Assembly: GCF_910592395.1 (NCBI RefSeq) | Contig: NC_088319.1 | Location: 9,302,001 to 9,366,000, forward strand | Direction of reading: 5' to 3' | DNA from: Lineus longissimus | Lineage: Eukaryota > Nemertea > Pilidiophora > Heteronemertea > Lineidae | DNA length: 64,000 bases | Part shown: positions 10,543 to 21,132 of the stretch, one piece after another | How the letters are laid out: each line of letters starts with the position of its first letter | Numbering within the stretch: position 1 is the first letter of the stretch | Notes under the pieces: model-generated | Told to the model about the DNA's origin: nothing | The model's input: only the letters and a program-made list of their open reading frames with translations | Databases searched by the model: none | Made by a program: the position numbers and the translations under genes

Positions 10543-11310
10543 TGAAATTAGAAGGGGAGTTTATAACAAGTGGCCCATGGGCCTGGCACTCAGCTGAGTT
10601 ACAGTGGGTTACATTGGTGCTGTTGGTATTTAATTTTGCTGGTTTGATTTTATTGGTGAAGAATGTGTGAGAAGTGAACAATTTTTTTGTTTGGTCTGGG
10701 AAGGTGAATTCCTTAGCTAGATACATGTAGATGTAGTGGCTTTTTTGACTTGAAGTTCATCATTTGGTCAGAAGGGCAGGATGTTCCCTAGCCTAGCCAG
10801 GCAACATCACATTTGCACAACAATGAGCCATGCATTGAAGCGTCTGCCTGAGTTTCTGGAGGGAGGAAGACGAGAGTGCCAGTACTCAGAAGGGTTGGAA
10901 CTCCTCTGATGTCACAACCAACCTGAACCAGTATTCGAGTTTGAAATAAGCATTGCTGCTTAGATATCATCTAATTTTACTTCAGAGACAGTCGTAAGCA
11001 AGCAAAGGTGATTCATTGGTTTTGCACAGTGGCAGGGAAGTTTGGACAGTAGGGCTTTCGTGGAAAGCGGGTTGTTATCTGAAAACGAAAATTTGAAGTT
11101 ACGAGAATTGGGAACAAAAAAGAAAGAGGCTATACTTCAGAATGAGTTTGTATAATAACAAAATAGCTAAAAGTAACAGTTTTGATTTAGAATCACAGAT
11201 ACATGTACTAGTATGAGGCAATTGGTTGGAGATCATGAATTACAACATGGTAACATATTTTTACCAGCAAGATGAAAGAAAATACAGTGTTGATTGAAAA
11301 TTAGTGACAT
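10543..11310. other. No recognised gene
   Basis: Upstream exons of the RPA-like gene may lie here. A minus-strand open frame at 10538-10726 starting MYLAKEFTFPD overlaps the splice acceptor in another frame, and I cannot confirm it. Confidence 0.4.
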
Positions 11311-11422
11311 GTGACGATCATAAGAAATCAATAATTACAGAATGATCAATTACCAAACTTAGATGGTGACGATCATAAGAAATCATTAATAATTACAGAA
11401 TGATCAATTACCGAACTTAGAT
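11311..11422 (+). repeat. Tandem duplication of a 55-57 bp unit
   Basis: GTGACGATCATAAGAAATCA starts both 11311-11365 and 11366-11422. The second copy differs by a 2-bp insertion and one substitution near the end. Confidence 0.85.
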
Positions 11423-11864
11423 GTTCCCTGTGCAAGTGGTTACAAAGTAATGATAAGTCGCTGGAAAACTCACAATGATGGAATGATTACAGAAAGAAAA
11501 GAAAATGAGTATGAGTGATTGTATACTAATTGAAACTTCAGAGATTTGACTGATGAACACATTCATTTAGGCCGATGGAAATTGATGTCATGTTTCTTGA
11601 GTGAAATTATGGCTTTGAATAAAAAGAAAGGGTATATTTTAGAAAGGTAATTCTGAAAGATTAATGTTGAGGTGAAATTCTCCTGAGATTGTGACTTGCC
11701 TTATTAGAATTATGAATTTAACTTCTATTGGCCTAAATGCAGCAAAAACTGAATCGTCATGCGTTATATTACAGAAGGCAAAGTGCTCTAATTCAAAAGA
11801 ACTTGATAATAATATGTGCAGATGCATTGTAAATTTGAAATACTAGTTGTTCCTTGAGAGTTAA

Positions 11865-13003
11865 CAAGGTGTATCTGACATTTCCATCAAAATTTAGTTG
11901 CTTTTATCAAATTCCATAAAAGTTAACAAGGTGTAACTGCAGGATAAAGATATGGGTCATTCTACGCCCTAATTAGCTGAAGGCCACTTCCACAGAGGTG
12001 CAAATGATTTTCATGCCTGAGTTAAAAAGCTGTATCTGCAAATCATGTGACCTGTGAAATGTGGCTGCCAGACAGCATGCCACCACCCTCCAGGATGATC
12101 GAGAAATACAGGATGTTAATGGAGGATGTTTGGTTCAACAGTTCTGAAATGTTACTGCACGTTTGTTTAAAGAAACATATAATGCAGATAGACCCTGTTC
12201 ATCCTAATATTTCCCAAAAATCTGGAGTCACAAAGGTGTATCTGCAAATACACTGATTAGAATAGTTCACTTGCCAAACTCAGCTCGGCGCCGAACTGCA
12301 GCGCCACTTGCGGACAAAGATGGAACAACTCGACATTTTTTTCACCGGTTTCCACCGGAACGAGGCTCGTCAGTGGCGGTGATCTTGAACTTGTTTTCAA
12401 AAAGCTCTAAAGATCGATGATTAGCGATAATTTAGCAATTTGATCACTAGTAAGTGTTAAGAAACGGACGTACCACAGTTACAACCAGTTTATCTGTGTG
12501 AATTTGCATCACAGCCTGAACGAAAAGCGGAAATCAACAAAAGATGACGCTGGTACGCATGCGCAGTGAAAACCGGTGAAGAAAATGTCAAGTTGTTCTA
12601 TCTTTGTCCGCGAGTGGAGCTGCATTTCTGAGTTTGGCAAGTCATGTATTGAATAGAATAAAGTTTTTTTTAAGTTCTTATTTTGCACATGAAGTATGTT
12701 TAGGTATACAGTTCAAAGACGTTACTTTATGATTTTCTAAAATACATACAATCCAGATACAGCTATGTGACTCTCAATTTTTTAAAATTCTGGAGTCAAA
12801 AGGGGTGTATATGCAAATTGGCTATTCTACAATTCCATTTTATCAGAGTGACAGATGAAATTTCTGTGACTAAAAGAATTCAACTTTTGTATATTAATAT
12901 GATGTAGAACAAAAAACCTAAGTCAAGCAATAACAAAAGAGCTATTCAATTTGAATTTTCAACTGTGTTTTACTCAAATGTGAAAACATGCAAATACACC
13001 TTG
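11865..13003. mobile_element. Candidate TTAA-flanked non-autonomous element
   Basis: The ends CAAGGTGTATCTG (from 11865) and CAAATACACCTTG (to 13003) are near-perfect inverted repeats, each next to TTAA (11861-11864 and 13004-13007), the target duplication of piggyBac-type transposons. The GTTAACAAGGTGTA motif recurs internally at about 11921 and, weaker, near 12231 and 12804. No transposase is present. An inverted-repeat element (12270-12641) is nested inside. The TIR is short and not typical piggyBac sequence, so the assignment is tentative. Confidence 0.5.
12270..12641. mobile_element. MITE with about 75-bp imperfect TIRs
   Basis: CTTGCCAAACTCAG at 12270 matches CTGAGTTTGGCAAG ending at 12641. 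The match continues inward through GCGGACAAAGAT and CACCGGTTT on both arms. It is 372 bp with no coding capacity. I could not see a clear target duplication. Confidence 0.75.
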
Positions 13004-13017
13004 TTAACCCTCAGGGG

Positions 13018-14675
13018 ACGTAGTATAGATTAAAAATATTGTCACATAAAATGAGTAATACAAAAATGGCCTTATAGTAGTAATTACATAATTGAAGAAG
13101 TCTGAATAGGGCCACCAATAGCCCACCAAAATCAAGTGCAAACTGCCTGCCGGAGTTTAGACTTAGTGCGACTGCATTCCTTAAACTTGAGACGGGCATG
13201 TTTACGCTAACGATCACGAAAAACTTCCCTGATAGTCTTTCACGCTTGAGAATTGTTCGTATAACACCGATCTACTCGAAACTCTTCAGAATAAACTTCC
13301 AGACTGAGCAAGATGTCAACTCTGCGCTCAAGAACTTCAGAGACACTATTATGCCGGGGGCCACACTTGAGCTGTCTACTTTACTGAGGAAAATCACACG
13401 ACCTCTTCAATTATCGTTAAGTCAGTCGACCCCTATATAAAAGATGAAGAATTCATCGCACACCTCAAAGAACACTCAGTCAACGCAATGGCGGCTAAAC
13501 GAATTATATCAAGTAAAACGGGAAACCCCACCTCCCTCATCCGACTCACGCAACAAGACACTGCAGACGTTCAACAGTATTTCGAACACGGTTGCCTAAC
13601 TCTTGGGGCACTCTCTTATCCTGTTGAGACTGCCAAAAAACGGGATCTCCCACTACGCTCTTTCAACTGTCAAGAATACAATTACCACCAGTTGACATGC
13701 CAGAAACCACATCGGTGTCATACATTCAGCTGAGGCAATCTGCACCTTGGATATTAGGTGTGCTAACTGCTCTGACTTGGGCCTACTCACGCGCTTCTCT
13801 CAAGAAACTGTCAATCCAGACCGTCCATCTGTCATGGCACCCACCACACCTTCCCGAGGATTACAGACTTTAAAGTCATTGATCCTGTTACCAATGACCA
13901 CTGCCGAATTCTTGCATCTATCGCCACTACGCACTTTATTCCTCTCCCCGGACTACAAACCTCAACCTTGTTTTGCCGGTGCCAACTGGTCGGAATATCG
14001 GTCCGCTCATCGCCAGCACTACATAGCACAAGAGAAACAACTGCAGAACGACGAAATTCCTGACTGGAGCAACGTCTGGCGCACGACCTACAGTGCAGAA
14101 AAAACTCAATTCATCACCTTTTCTAAGAAAAGTCACGCAGTGCATATAAGTGTTCAAAACTAATGCATAAATTCAGCAAAGACAGTCAAAAACCTTGGTG
14201 TTACAACGGATAGCAAACTCAGTATGTCAGCACATTTTAAACAAATATACGACTGAGTACCTATAAACACGTGTGTCTACTCAAAACAATTGTGGGAAAC
14301 TACGACCAGCCACGAGCTCCCCTCAGTTTCACGATTGGAATATACAATTCTATGATACGTCCAATTATGGAATATGCACCTACCACAATGATTATGACGA
14401 GTGAGTATCACTTCCACCGCCTTGAATCCTTATGCATAAAGGCATACAAAATCGCCTACGGGATCCCACTTATGATGAACAGCTCATTTGTAAAGGATAA
14501 ACTGTCAAACGAAACCCCGAAATTCTTCATACATAAACTCGGAATTAACCATATTTTGAGCGATAAACGCGCCTCAGATATTAAGGCAATGGCAAATGCG
14601 GTACAGACAAAGATGCCGCTACATCGCAAAAACCCGCTGCACAATATGCCAATTGGCAGACTTTTTAGACTATAA
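13018..14675 (+). pseudogene. Dead LINE retrotransposon (gag-like ORF1 and RT tail)
   Basis: The fragments are in order but in several frames. 13198-13760 resembles a jockey-type ORF1 with TEQDVNSALKNFRDTI and a zinc-knuckle remnant (RSFNCQEYNYHQLTCQ). 13850-14260 contains AEKTQFITFSKKS and VKNLGVTTDSKLS, typical of the region after the RT palm. 14271-14675 is the C-terminal thumb region with IYNSMIRPIMEYA and LESLCIKAYKIAYG. The central RT palm with its YADD box is missing, so most of ORF2 is deleted. Stops and frameshifts abound: an old relic. Confidence 0.6.
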
Positions 14676-14688
14676 ATACTATGGACTA

Positions 14689-15211
14689 TAGTCTATTCGT
14701 TAATTTCATGTCCGCATCGTTTGGGGCTCTGGAGGGCAAACTACTGGTCGGATTGCTTTGAAGTTTGGTTTTTATTGATCTTCACCCCAAAACCAAACAG
14801 GATTTTTTCATTTTAGTAACCATGGTAACTAAATAATTTTTTATCTATGCATTTGTGTACATAGACGTAGTGCATTGGATTTGGACATTTTCTGTTCTGT
14901 ACGGCTTATTTCTTGACCAATCTGGATGAAATATTGAGGTTATTATTTTTTTGTGGCGATCTACTCATGTGCTATTAAGAATGAATGAGAAATATCCAGA
15001 AACAGAACATGGTTCATCCAGGTAAGCTCCAAAATGGCAACTGGACTTCGCTGAAGAATTTTTTCATTTCTTCACCAAGAATGCTGGACTTAAAAAATTC
15101 TGTTTGGTTTTGGGGTGAAGATCAATAAAAAACAAACTTCGAGGCAATCTGACCAGTAGTTTGCCCTCCATAGCGCCAAATGATGCGGACATAAAATAAA
15201 CGCATGGACTA
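14689..15211. mobile_element. Palindromic MITE, 523 bp, about 110-bp TIRs
   Basis: The left arm (TAGTCTATTCGTTAAT onward) and the inverted right arm (TAGTCCATGCGTTTAT onward) align through ATGTCCGCATC, GAGGGCAAACTACTGGTC and TGATCTTCACCCCAAAACC. TA at 14687-14688 and 15212-15213 gives a TA target duplication. An alternative reading is a 9-bp repeat TGGACTATA at 14682-14690 and 15205-15213. There is no coding capacity. It lies just after the dead LINE's reading frame and probably inserted into its 3' UTR. Confidence 0.8.
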
Positions 15212-15720
15212 TAATACCTGTATACGAGGCTAACTCAGTTTCAGGTGGCAAGCTATAGTTACATGAACTGGATCAAAACTGGGTCCTGCAAGCATACTAC
15301 ATCGCATTAACATGCCATGACTATATCTACCATCCTACTTCATAGCATGTAATCTTATTGTATACAACTCACTTGTAAATAATGTATCTGCCTACTCATC
15401 GCAACTCATTACAATTGTCAATCATCAGTAACATACTGATCTCTGCGGTCAATGTACCTCTAATCTTCTCAGGTGATCTTCAAACATGTGATCCCAGCAT
15501 TTAAGCTATTGTAAATATTTTGATTGTTTTCTTGTTAGCCTGTTGTTGATATCTGTTGCAAAAGTAATCATCATTAACACTACCACTTCTATCACAAATT
15601 GTAACTTACATATCTTTGTTTTAAATGATATCCTCTCAACTTGTCTCTAATTAAAACATTAAGACTCCTGAAAGGAATGTATGTAATTCGAAAGGGTCAG
15701 CAATAAACGCTGTCTACTTC
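15212..15720 (+). other. Probable LINE 3' untranslated remnant
   Basis: No coding region is seen. The segment ends with GTCAGCAATAAACGCTGTC near 15697-15715, which looks like the 3' terminus of CR1/jockey-type LINEs. Together with the dead LINE before the MITE this suggests one interrupted element (inference). Confidence 0.35.
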
Positions 15721-16419
15721 TACTGGTTAGGAGAATAAATCTTAAGGGTGGCAGTGGTATGTGAGAATATGCTTTTAATGAAGGGAGGTTTTGAAAATGG
15801 TTTTCATATTAGATGTCTTCAAGGGAACTTGGTCAACACTGGGAAATGATGTTGGAGGGTTTATTCATGAATTTTGTCAAATGCCCATTCTGTGCCACTT
15901 CTAGCATGTGAGGGGCTCTGGCAAAGCCAGGGGCTTCTCTCCAGATTTAGAAAATGAGTTATTGGTATAAGCTGCTTCTGCAGGAAATTATGTTTAAATA
16001 AAGGTATCATACTTGGCTATCGGTTGACAAATAACTGAGATATGAATGATTGAGTTCACTGTTGTTGAAGGTTTTTTGTTACAATTATATTGACAAAACT
16101 TCATTTATAGGGAACTCATTCAGTAGGATAAGCATTAGGAGCTAGACCTTATCTGTTGGGTAAATCACTTTAAGAAGTGTTTAGACATGGTACAGAGGAG
16201 GGTTCACATGACTCATAGAAATCTTTTCAAAATCTTTTTTCCCCTTCTCCTTTTTCTCTTAAAGCGAGAAGTGCCTGGTTTTGTCAGAGGGCCTCACATA
16301 TACACAAAAAACAAATGATAATAGTTTTTGTCATACAATTGACAATAGTTGGACATATTGTCAAATAACTGAATCAATGAAATGAATGTTGTCTGACTGC
16401 CCGGATCTACACGCATATG
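15721..16419. other. No feature seen
   Basis: AT-rich sequence with no open frame of interest and no repeat that I could detect. Confidence 0.5.
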
Positions 16420-16421
16420 TA

Positions 16422-16671
16422 CACTCCTGTAGGAAAGTAAAAGGACACCAAATATATCTCAATATCTTGTAGGGATTTAAATATTTTTATCTTGTATACA
16501 TGTCACATACTGCTCTAGCATGTTCGTTCAACGCAACGTGTGTGAGAATAATAGTTGACTGTTGAACCAAAATGCTAGAGCAATATCTGACATGTATACA
16601 ACATAGAAATGTATGTATCCCTCCGAGATATTGAGATATATTTGGTGTGCTCTTACTTTCCTACAAGAGTG
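16422..16671. mobile_element. Mariner-type MITE, 250 bp
   Basis: The left end CACTCCTGTAGGAAAGTAA and the inverted right end CACTCTTGTAGGAAAGTAA extend into matching CACACCAAATATATCTCAAT arms. TA at 16420-16421 and 16672-16673 fits the TA duplication of Tc1/mariner-type elements. An inner inverted pair (ACATGTCA.. and TGCTCTAGCAT / ATGCTAGAGCA) makes most of the element self-complementary. There is no coding capacity. Confidence 0.85.
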
Positions 16672-16673
16672 TA

Positions 16674-17666
16674 GATCTTCCAGATTAAGGTGGACTTGAG
16701 AGATGAGCAGACCAAATTGGCCATGATAGTTTTCATGAAGTCTGGGATGAATTCATTCACTTTTGAAAAAAGTTTGTTGATGATGTTGATATCCACAAAC
16801 TAACTTTGGATATATGTTGTACATTTTGAGGAAATATGAAGTGAAGACTTTGTCTGCTCACATCATGTGGTATGGAGTATATCCTTGCCAAGGTGTCCTG
16901 TCTACAAACACGGTTGAACCATCGAGAACAGGATCATTATTAGGAATACATTGTTGAAACACCAGTTATGAAAAGCAAAATAGCTCCAAAGAATTCAAAA
17001 TGTTCTGATGCACTGCAAGTATTATGCCAGTTGCTAAACCTTTACAGAAAACATTGAACATTTCAAATCACAAATCTAGTATTATTGCATTTCAATATCA
17101 AAATAGTGAAGCAACCTAAAAACTGGTATACAGAGGCAAACGCTGCCATGTCAACCATGGTGGATTCTCTTGAAACTTAAGTCTCACAGTTTGAGTTTAT
17201 GTCACATGTTACAATCTTATGACTCTTTGCTCAACAAATTGCGACCTTAGAATTAAAGGGTTTTAACTGACATTTGACCATTCTGAGAAAAACTCATGTA
17301 AATGATGTGAACATGTACGCTAGAGCATCGAGCTGGACCCTGAATTTCGACCCAAATGCGTGGTCCTTGCAAATATGATCACTGTATGCATATCAGATGG
17401 AACTGAAGTCATTGTTAATGTAAGTTTTAAATTTTGACTCATATGTTAGTTGGAACTCTGTTATTCTAAGTTTGAGAAACAGCAACGGACAGAAGAGAAT
17501 CTTCACATATTCTCAAGACAGGACTCTTTGTTGCAGAACAATTACACAATGATGGCAGTGCTAATATTTCAAACTGAAACACTTCTCCAGCAACTGAAAT
17601 GCGGCATTAGAGTAAGCAGATATGACATGAAAGAAATGTGAAATAAAATGTTGTGGCAATGCTTTT
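16674..17666. other. No feature seen
   Basis: Neither strand shows a convincing gene. The open frame at 17450-17641 has no motif. No repeats were found by eye. Confidence 0.5.
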
Positions 17667-17880
17667 TAGCTCACCTCTTAGCAGAGGTGAGCTTATCCCA
17701 TACCGTGGCGTCCGTCGTCCGTCGTCCGTCGTCGTCGTCGTCGTCGTCGTCGTCCGTCGTCCGTTAGCAGGGCACGTTTCGTAACTGTTAGAGCTATTAA
17801 GTTGAAACTTGGTACACATGTACCCTTATGTAATGACACCTTGGAGACCAAGTTTTGGTCCGATTCGTTTCATGGTTTGG

Positions 17881-17892
17881 CCACCAGGGGGC
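17881..17892 (+). promoter_or_regulatory. CTCF-like core motif in module 1
   Basis: CCACCAGGGGGC matches the core of the metazoan CTCF consensus closely. Identical sequence lies at 18182-18193, one module later. Binding is not shown; this is a sequence match only. Confidence 0.35.
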
Positions 17893-18181
17893 CAAACGTT
17901 AAAAGTGAAAATATGCAATATCTCCCTTAATAGTAGTCGGGAAATTTTGAAAAAAATATGGTAGGTACTTCTAGCAAAGGTGCATCATATATCCTCCGCG
18001 TTTTTGATTTGACCTCCTTTTCAAGGTCACAGAGGTCAAATGGTGTAAATTGGCCGTTAGGATGTAACGATGGCACGTTTCTTAACTGCAATGACTATTG
18101 ATACCAAATTTGATACACATTTACCCCTTAGTCAGGTGATCTCAGGGACCGAAGTTTGGTCCAATATGATTCACCACTTGA

Positions 18182-18193
18182 CCACCAGGGGGC
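18182..18193 (+). promoter_or_regulatory. CTCF-like core motif in module 2
   Basis: The same 12-mer CCACCAGGGGGC lies exactly 301 bp after the first copy. In the third module the site (18483-18498) reads CCTCCAGGGAGGGGGC and is disrupted by a 4-bp insertion. Confidence 0.35.
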
Positions 18194-18790
18194 AAAATCC
18201 AAAAACCTTAAAAATGTGATTATTCCTTAACTTCTTGCCCGATTGCCACCAATTTGATATCATGGGTACATCTAACCACCATACAGTATATGTCACACAG
18301 GTTTTTAATTTGACCTTCTTGTCAAGGTCACAGAGGTCAAATGGCGTAACTTCGCCGTCAGGCCGTAACTATGGCACGTTTCTTAACTGCAATGACTATT
18401 GATCACAAATTAAGTACACATGTACCCCTTGGTCAGGTGATCTCAGGTACCGAAGTTTGGTGCGATCTGATTTGCCGTTTGGCCTCCAGGGAGGGGGCCA
18501 AATCCTAAATTCTTCAAAATGCCATTATTCCTAATAATGACTTGCCCGATTGGCACCAATTTTATATCATAGGTACATCTAATTCTAACAACCATTCAAT
18601 GTGTCACCCGGGTCTTCTTTGATTTGACCTACTTTTCAAGGTCACAGAGGTCGAATGTACTGTAAATTGGCCATTTTGGGGAAATTGTAATTGCTTGGAC
18701 CTACATCAAACCTACACACAACATGACACAATACCATGCTCTTTATCCATCTTTCCTCCACATGAGGTGAGCACAATGGCCCTGGCCATT

Positions 18791-19303
18791 TCATTTAAAT
18801 TTGACTCTTGTTGGCCAATCTAATATGCGATTGTTAATGTGCATTGCTTGGAATTAACAACCGTTAAGTTAAGTTGAGTTACAAAGAATTCTAATGGCTA
18901 CAATTAAAACTTACCATCTGAGAGAAACAGTGCGAAAATGTACCATTGACAAAAATGCTGCAAAAATATATCAATGACCAAGGGGATGTTTCGGTATAAA
19001 ACATTAGAAAGGTGACGTGGTCATGAAATGGCAACAAATTACGTGTGCATGTATATACAAGACAATTAACATGAAATTGAGAAGCATTTCACTAAGAGAA
19101 TCCCCAAGATATTTTTGTACTTCAATGTTGATTCTGCATCGCAATGAGTATGTTATCCCATTGGGCATTGCCTGTTTGCCATTAGAATTTTTTGTAGCTT
19201 TCTGACAGTTAAAAGTCAGAGTGGATAGTTCTAAAGATTAAAGCTGAATTATGTCCATAAAAGGGACCACTTCGAGATTTTGGAAAGCAGAGCAGTCATG
19301 TTA
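18791..19303. other. No feature seen
   Basis: No gene or repeat is recognised. Confidence 0.5.
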
Positions 19304-20018
19304 GTCCGGGAGATGGGCAACTTTCATTTAACATGGAAGCTACAAGTGATTCTAATGTGTTGTGGGGTAGAATAGGCCTACTTTACTATAGAAACCCAAT
19401 TCTTAAGTTTTTCAAGTGGTGGGTGTGGGAGATAGAGGGGTTAGAAGTTTTGTTAAAGGCTTTGTCATTGGGCCACAGATGGTGCATTTGTACAGGAGCT
19501 CAAGCATCAATGTACAAGTAAATTGTTAACGGTTGGATTTAGACCCTATAAATGTATTGCCAACATATTGAAACTTGGTGCCTTTGAGTGAGATAAGCAT
19601 ATCTTCAGAAGCCTTTTGTTGATTTGTTACAAGAAATGACGTTTTAAGTGGGTTTTTATGGAAATCAGGGCAAAATAGCTGAAAATGCACTAAAAAGTCT
19701 TTTTCAGCCACACTGTTTCCTAGAAACAAATAAAGACATGCTTATTTCACTAAGAAGCAACATGTTTCTATCCAGTGGCAATACATTTATATGGTCTAAA
19801 TCCAACCGTTAAAAATTTACTTGCACTTTGATGCTTGAGCTCCTGTACAAATGCTCCATCCGTGGCCCAATGACGAAGCCTTTAGCAAAACTTCTAACTC
19901 CTCTATCTCCCACACCCCCCACTGGAAAAACTTAAGTAAGGTAGGCCTATTGTACCCCACAACACGTTAGAATCACTTGTAGCTTCCATGTTAAATGAAA
20001 GTTGCCCAGCTCCTGGAC
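19304..20018. mobile_element. Foldback element, 715 bp, arms of about 250 bp
   Basis: The arms at about 19304-19570 and 19770-20018 are inverted copies, including GGGCAACTTTCATTTAACAT, TGTACAGGAGCTCAAGCATC and AACGGTTGGATTTAGACC. The left arm has a 12-bp insertion and scattered changes relative to the right. TA at 19302-19303 and 20019-20020 suggests a TA target duplication, with ends GTCCGGGAG and GTCCAGGAG. The 200-bp centre shows no coding capacity. Confidence 0.8.
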
Positions 20019-21132
20019 TATGTGCATTGTTTTAAATGGTTGGTCTCCATGTTTTAAACGCCCTCAGATATGATAGATGACATGGCAAACGGTTGTTTAA
20101 AACATGGTGAATGAGTACTGTGGACTTTAAGCAGAAGTGGCGTCTTTTATGGAGATTGTTCAGCTTTTGATTAGCAATACCACTTTAAATTTCAAAGTAA
20201 TTAAAACTCTAAATGTTTTAGGTGTATCTCAATGGGCTAACTGAGAGAAACAAAAGTCTTTTTGAATTTTCAAAATAGGTCTACCGGTTCAGGATTTATT
20301 GACGCTTAAGGATTTCAAAAAGGGGTGCTCTTTGGACTTTTGAGTAAGTCTTAAACCATTAGATCACATGTCCAATGAGGCAAATAAGCAGTATACACAT
20401 TAAGGCCAGTTTTTGCACTTATTTTGGTACTGTTCCCCATGATACCTTATTATTGTGTGCTGGTAACTTACAGAAATCACCCTTGAAGTAAATAGTTTTA
20501 CGTCATTCAACAAGTGACGAACAAAATGAAATACAAATAATCGCCAATAATCTCGCAATAGGTGGCGCCACCTATCAATGAATGTGTCATACTGGCGATT
20601 ATTTGAATTTTACAATTATACAAAGTGGTATGAAAGTGTAGTAACCAATAGGTAGAGAATAATTAACATCCTGGATGGAGATTACACTAAGACACCATGT
20701 TCAACAAACAAGTTGGTGGCCATTTTGGAATTCCTGGCGGCCATTTTGATTTTTTTGCGGCGGCCATTTTGAATTTAAATGTCGCAACTAGAGAAAACAG
20801 TTTTCATCGCAGCATAGGGAAGTTTGGTATCAAAATGAAGGGTTTTGAAATGCCGATTGAACTGTTTAATGGAAAATGCATTTTTGCGACTATCTTAGAA
20901 TTGGCGGCCATCTTGAATTACGGTACGCGAGCTGACGCGACTTATGGTATGCTACTCGAAGTTACTTGTCAGAACTAAAATTTTGCACAACATAGGCAAG
21001 TTTGGTATCAAAATGTCGGTTTTTAAAATGCCTTTACAATAGTGTTTAGGAATGACATCAATGCAACATGAATACGGTGTCTTAGTCTGAAATGAGTGAG
21101 ACTGAGAGCCTTGCAGGTGGTGGACCTTTGCG
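20019..21132. other. No gene; small hairpins and GGCCATTTTG repeats
   Basis: 20534-20605 is a 72-bp hairpin-like unit with ends CAAATAATCGCCA and TGGCGATTATTTG around a perfect 18-bp palindrome ATAGGTGGCGCCACCTAT (20558-20575). At 20718-20775 the phrase GGCGGCCATTTTG occurs three times with variation, and GGCGGCCATCTTG once more at 20903-20915. The open frame covering these repeats is not convincing. Confidence 0.5.

Larger units (their letters stand above)
17667..18790 (+). repeat. Repeat element: hairpin head, CGT satellite, three 301-bp modules
   Basis: It opens with a perfect 10-bp-stem hairpin (GCTCACCTCT, loop TAGC, AGAGGTGAGC; 17669-17692), then a CGTCCGTCGT microsatellite (17710-17765). 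Three tandem modules follow, starting GCACGTTTC/T at 17772, 18073 and 18374, exactly 301 bp apart. Each carries the pieces TACACATGTACCCC, CACCAGGGGGC-like and TCAAGGTCACAGAGGTC. It ends near GAGGTGAGC (18763-18771), which is complementary to the head. There is no open frame. I recall GCTCACC / GTCCGTCGTC repeats from many marine invertebrate genomes, but do not know a formal classification. Confidence 0.8.

Noticed and set aside
17607-17819. ORF with a poly-Thr run
   Set aside because: Translation of the CGT microsatellite.
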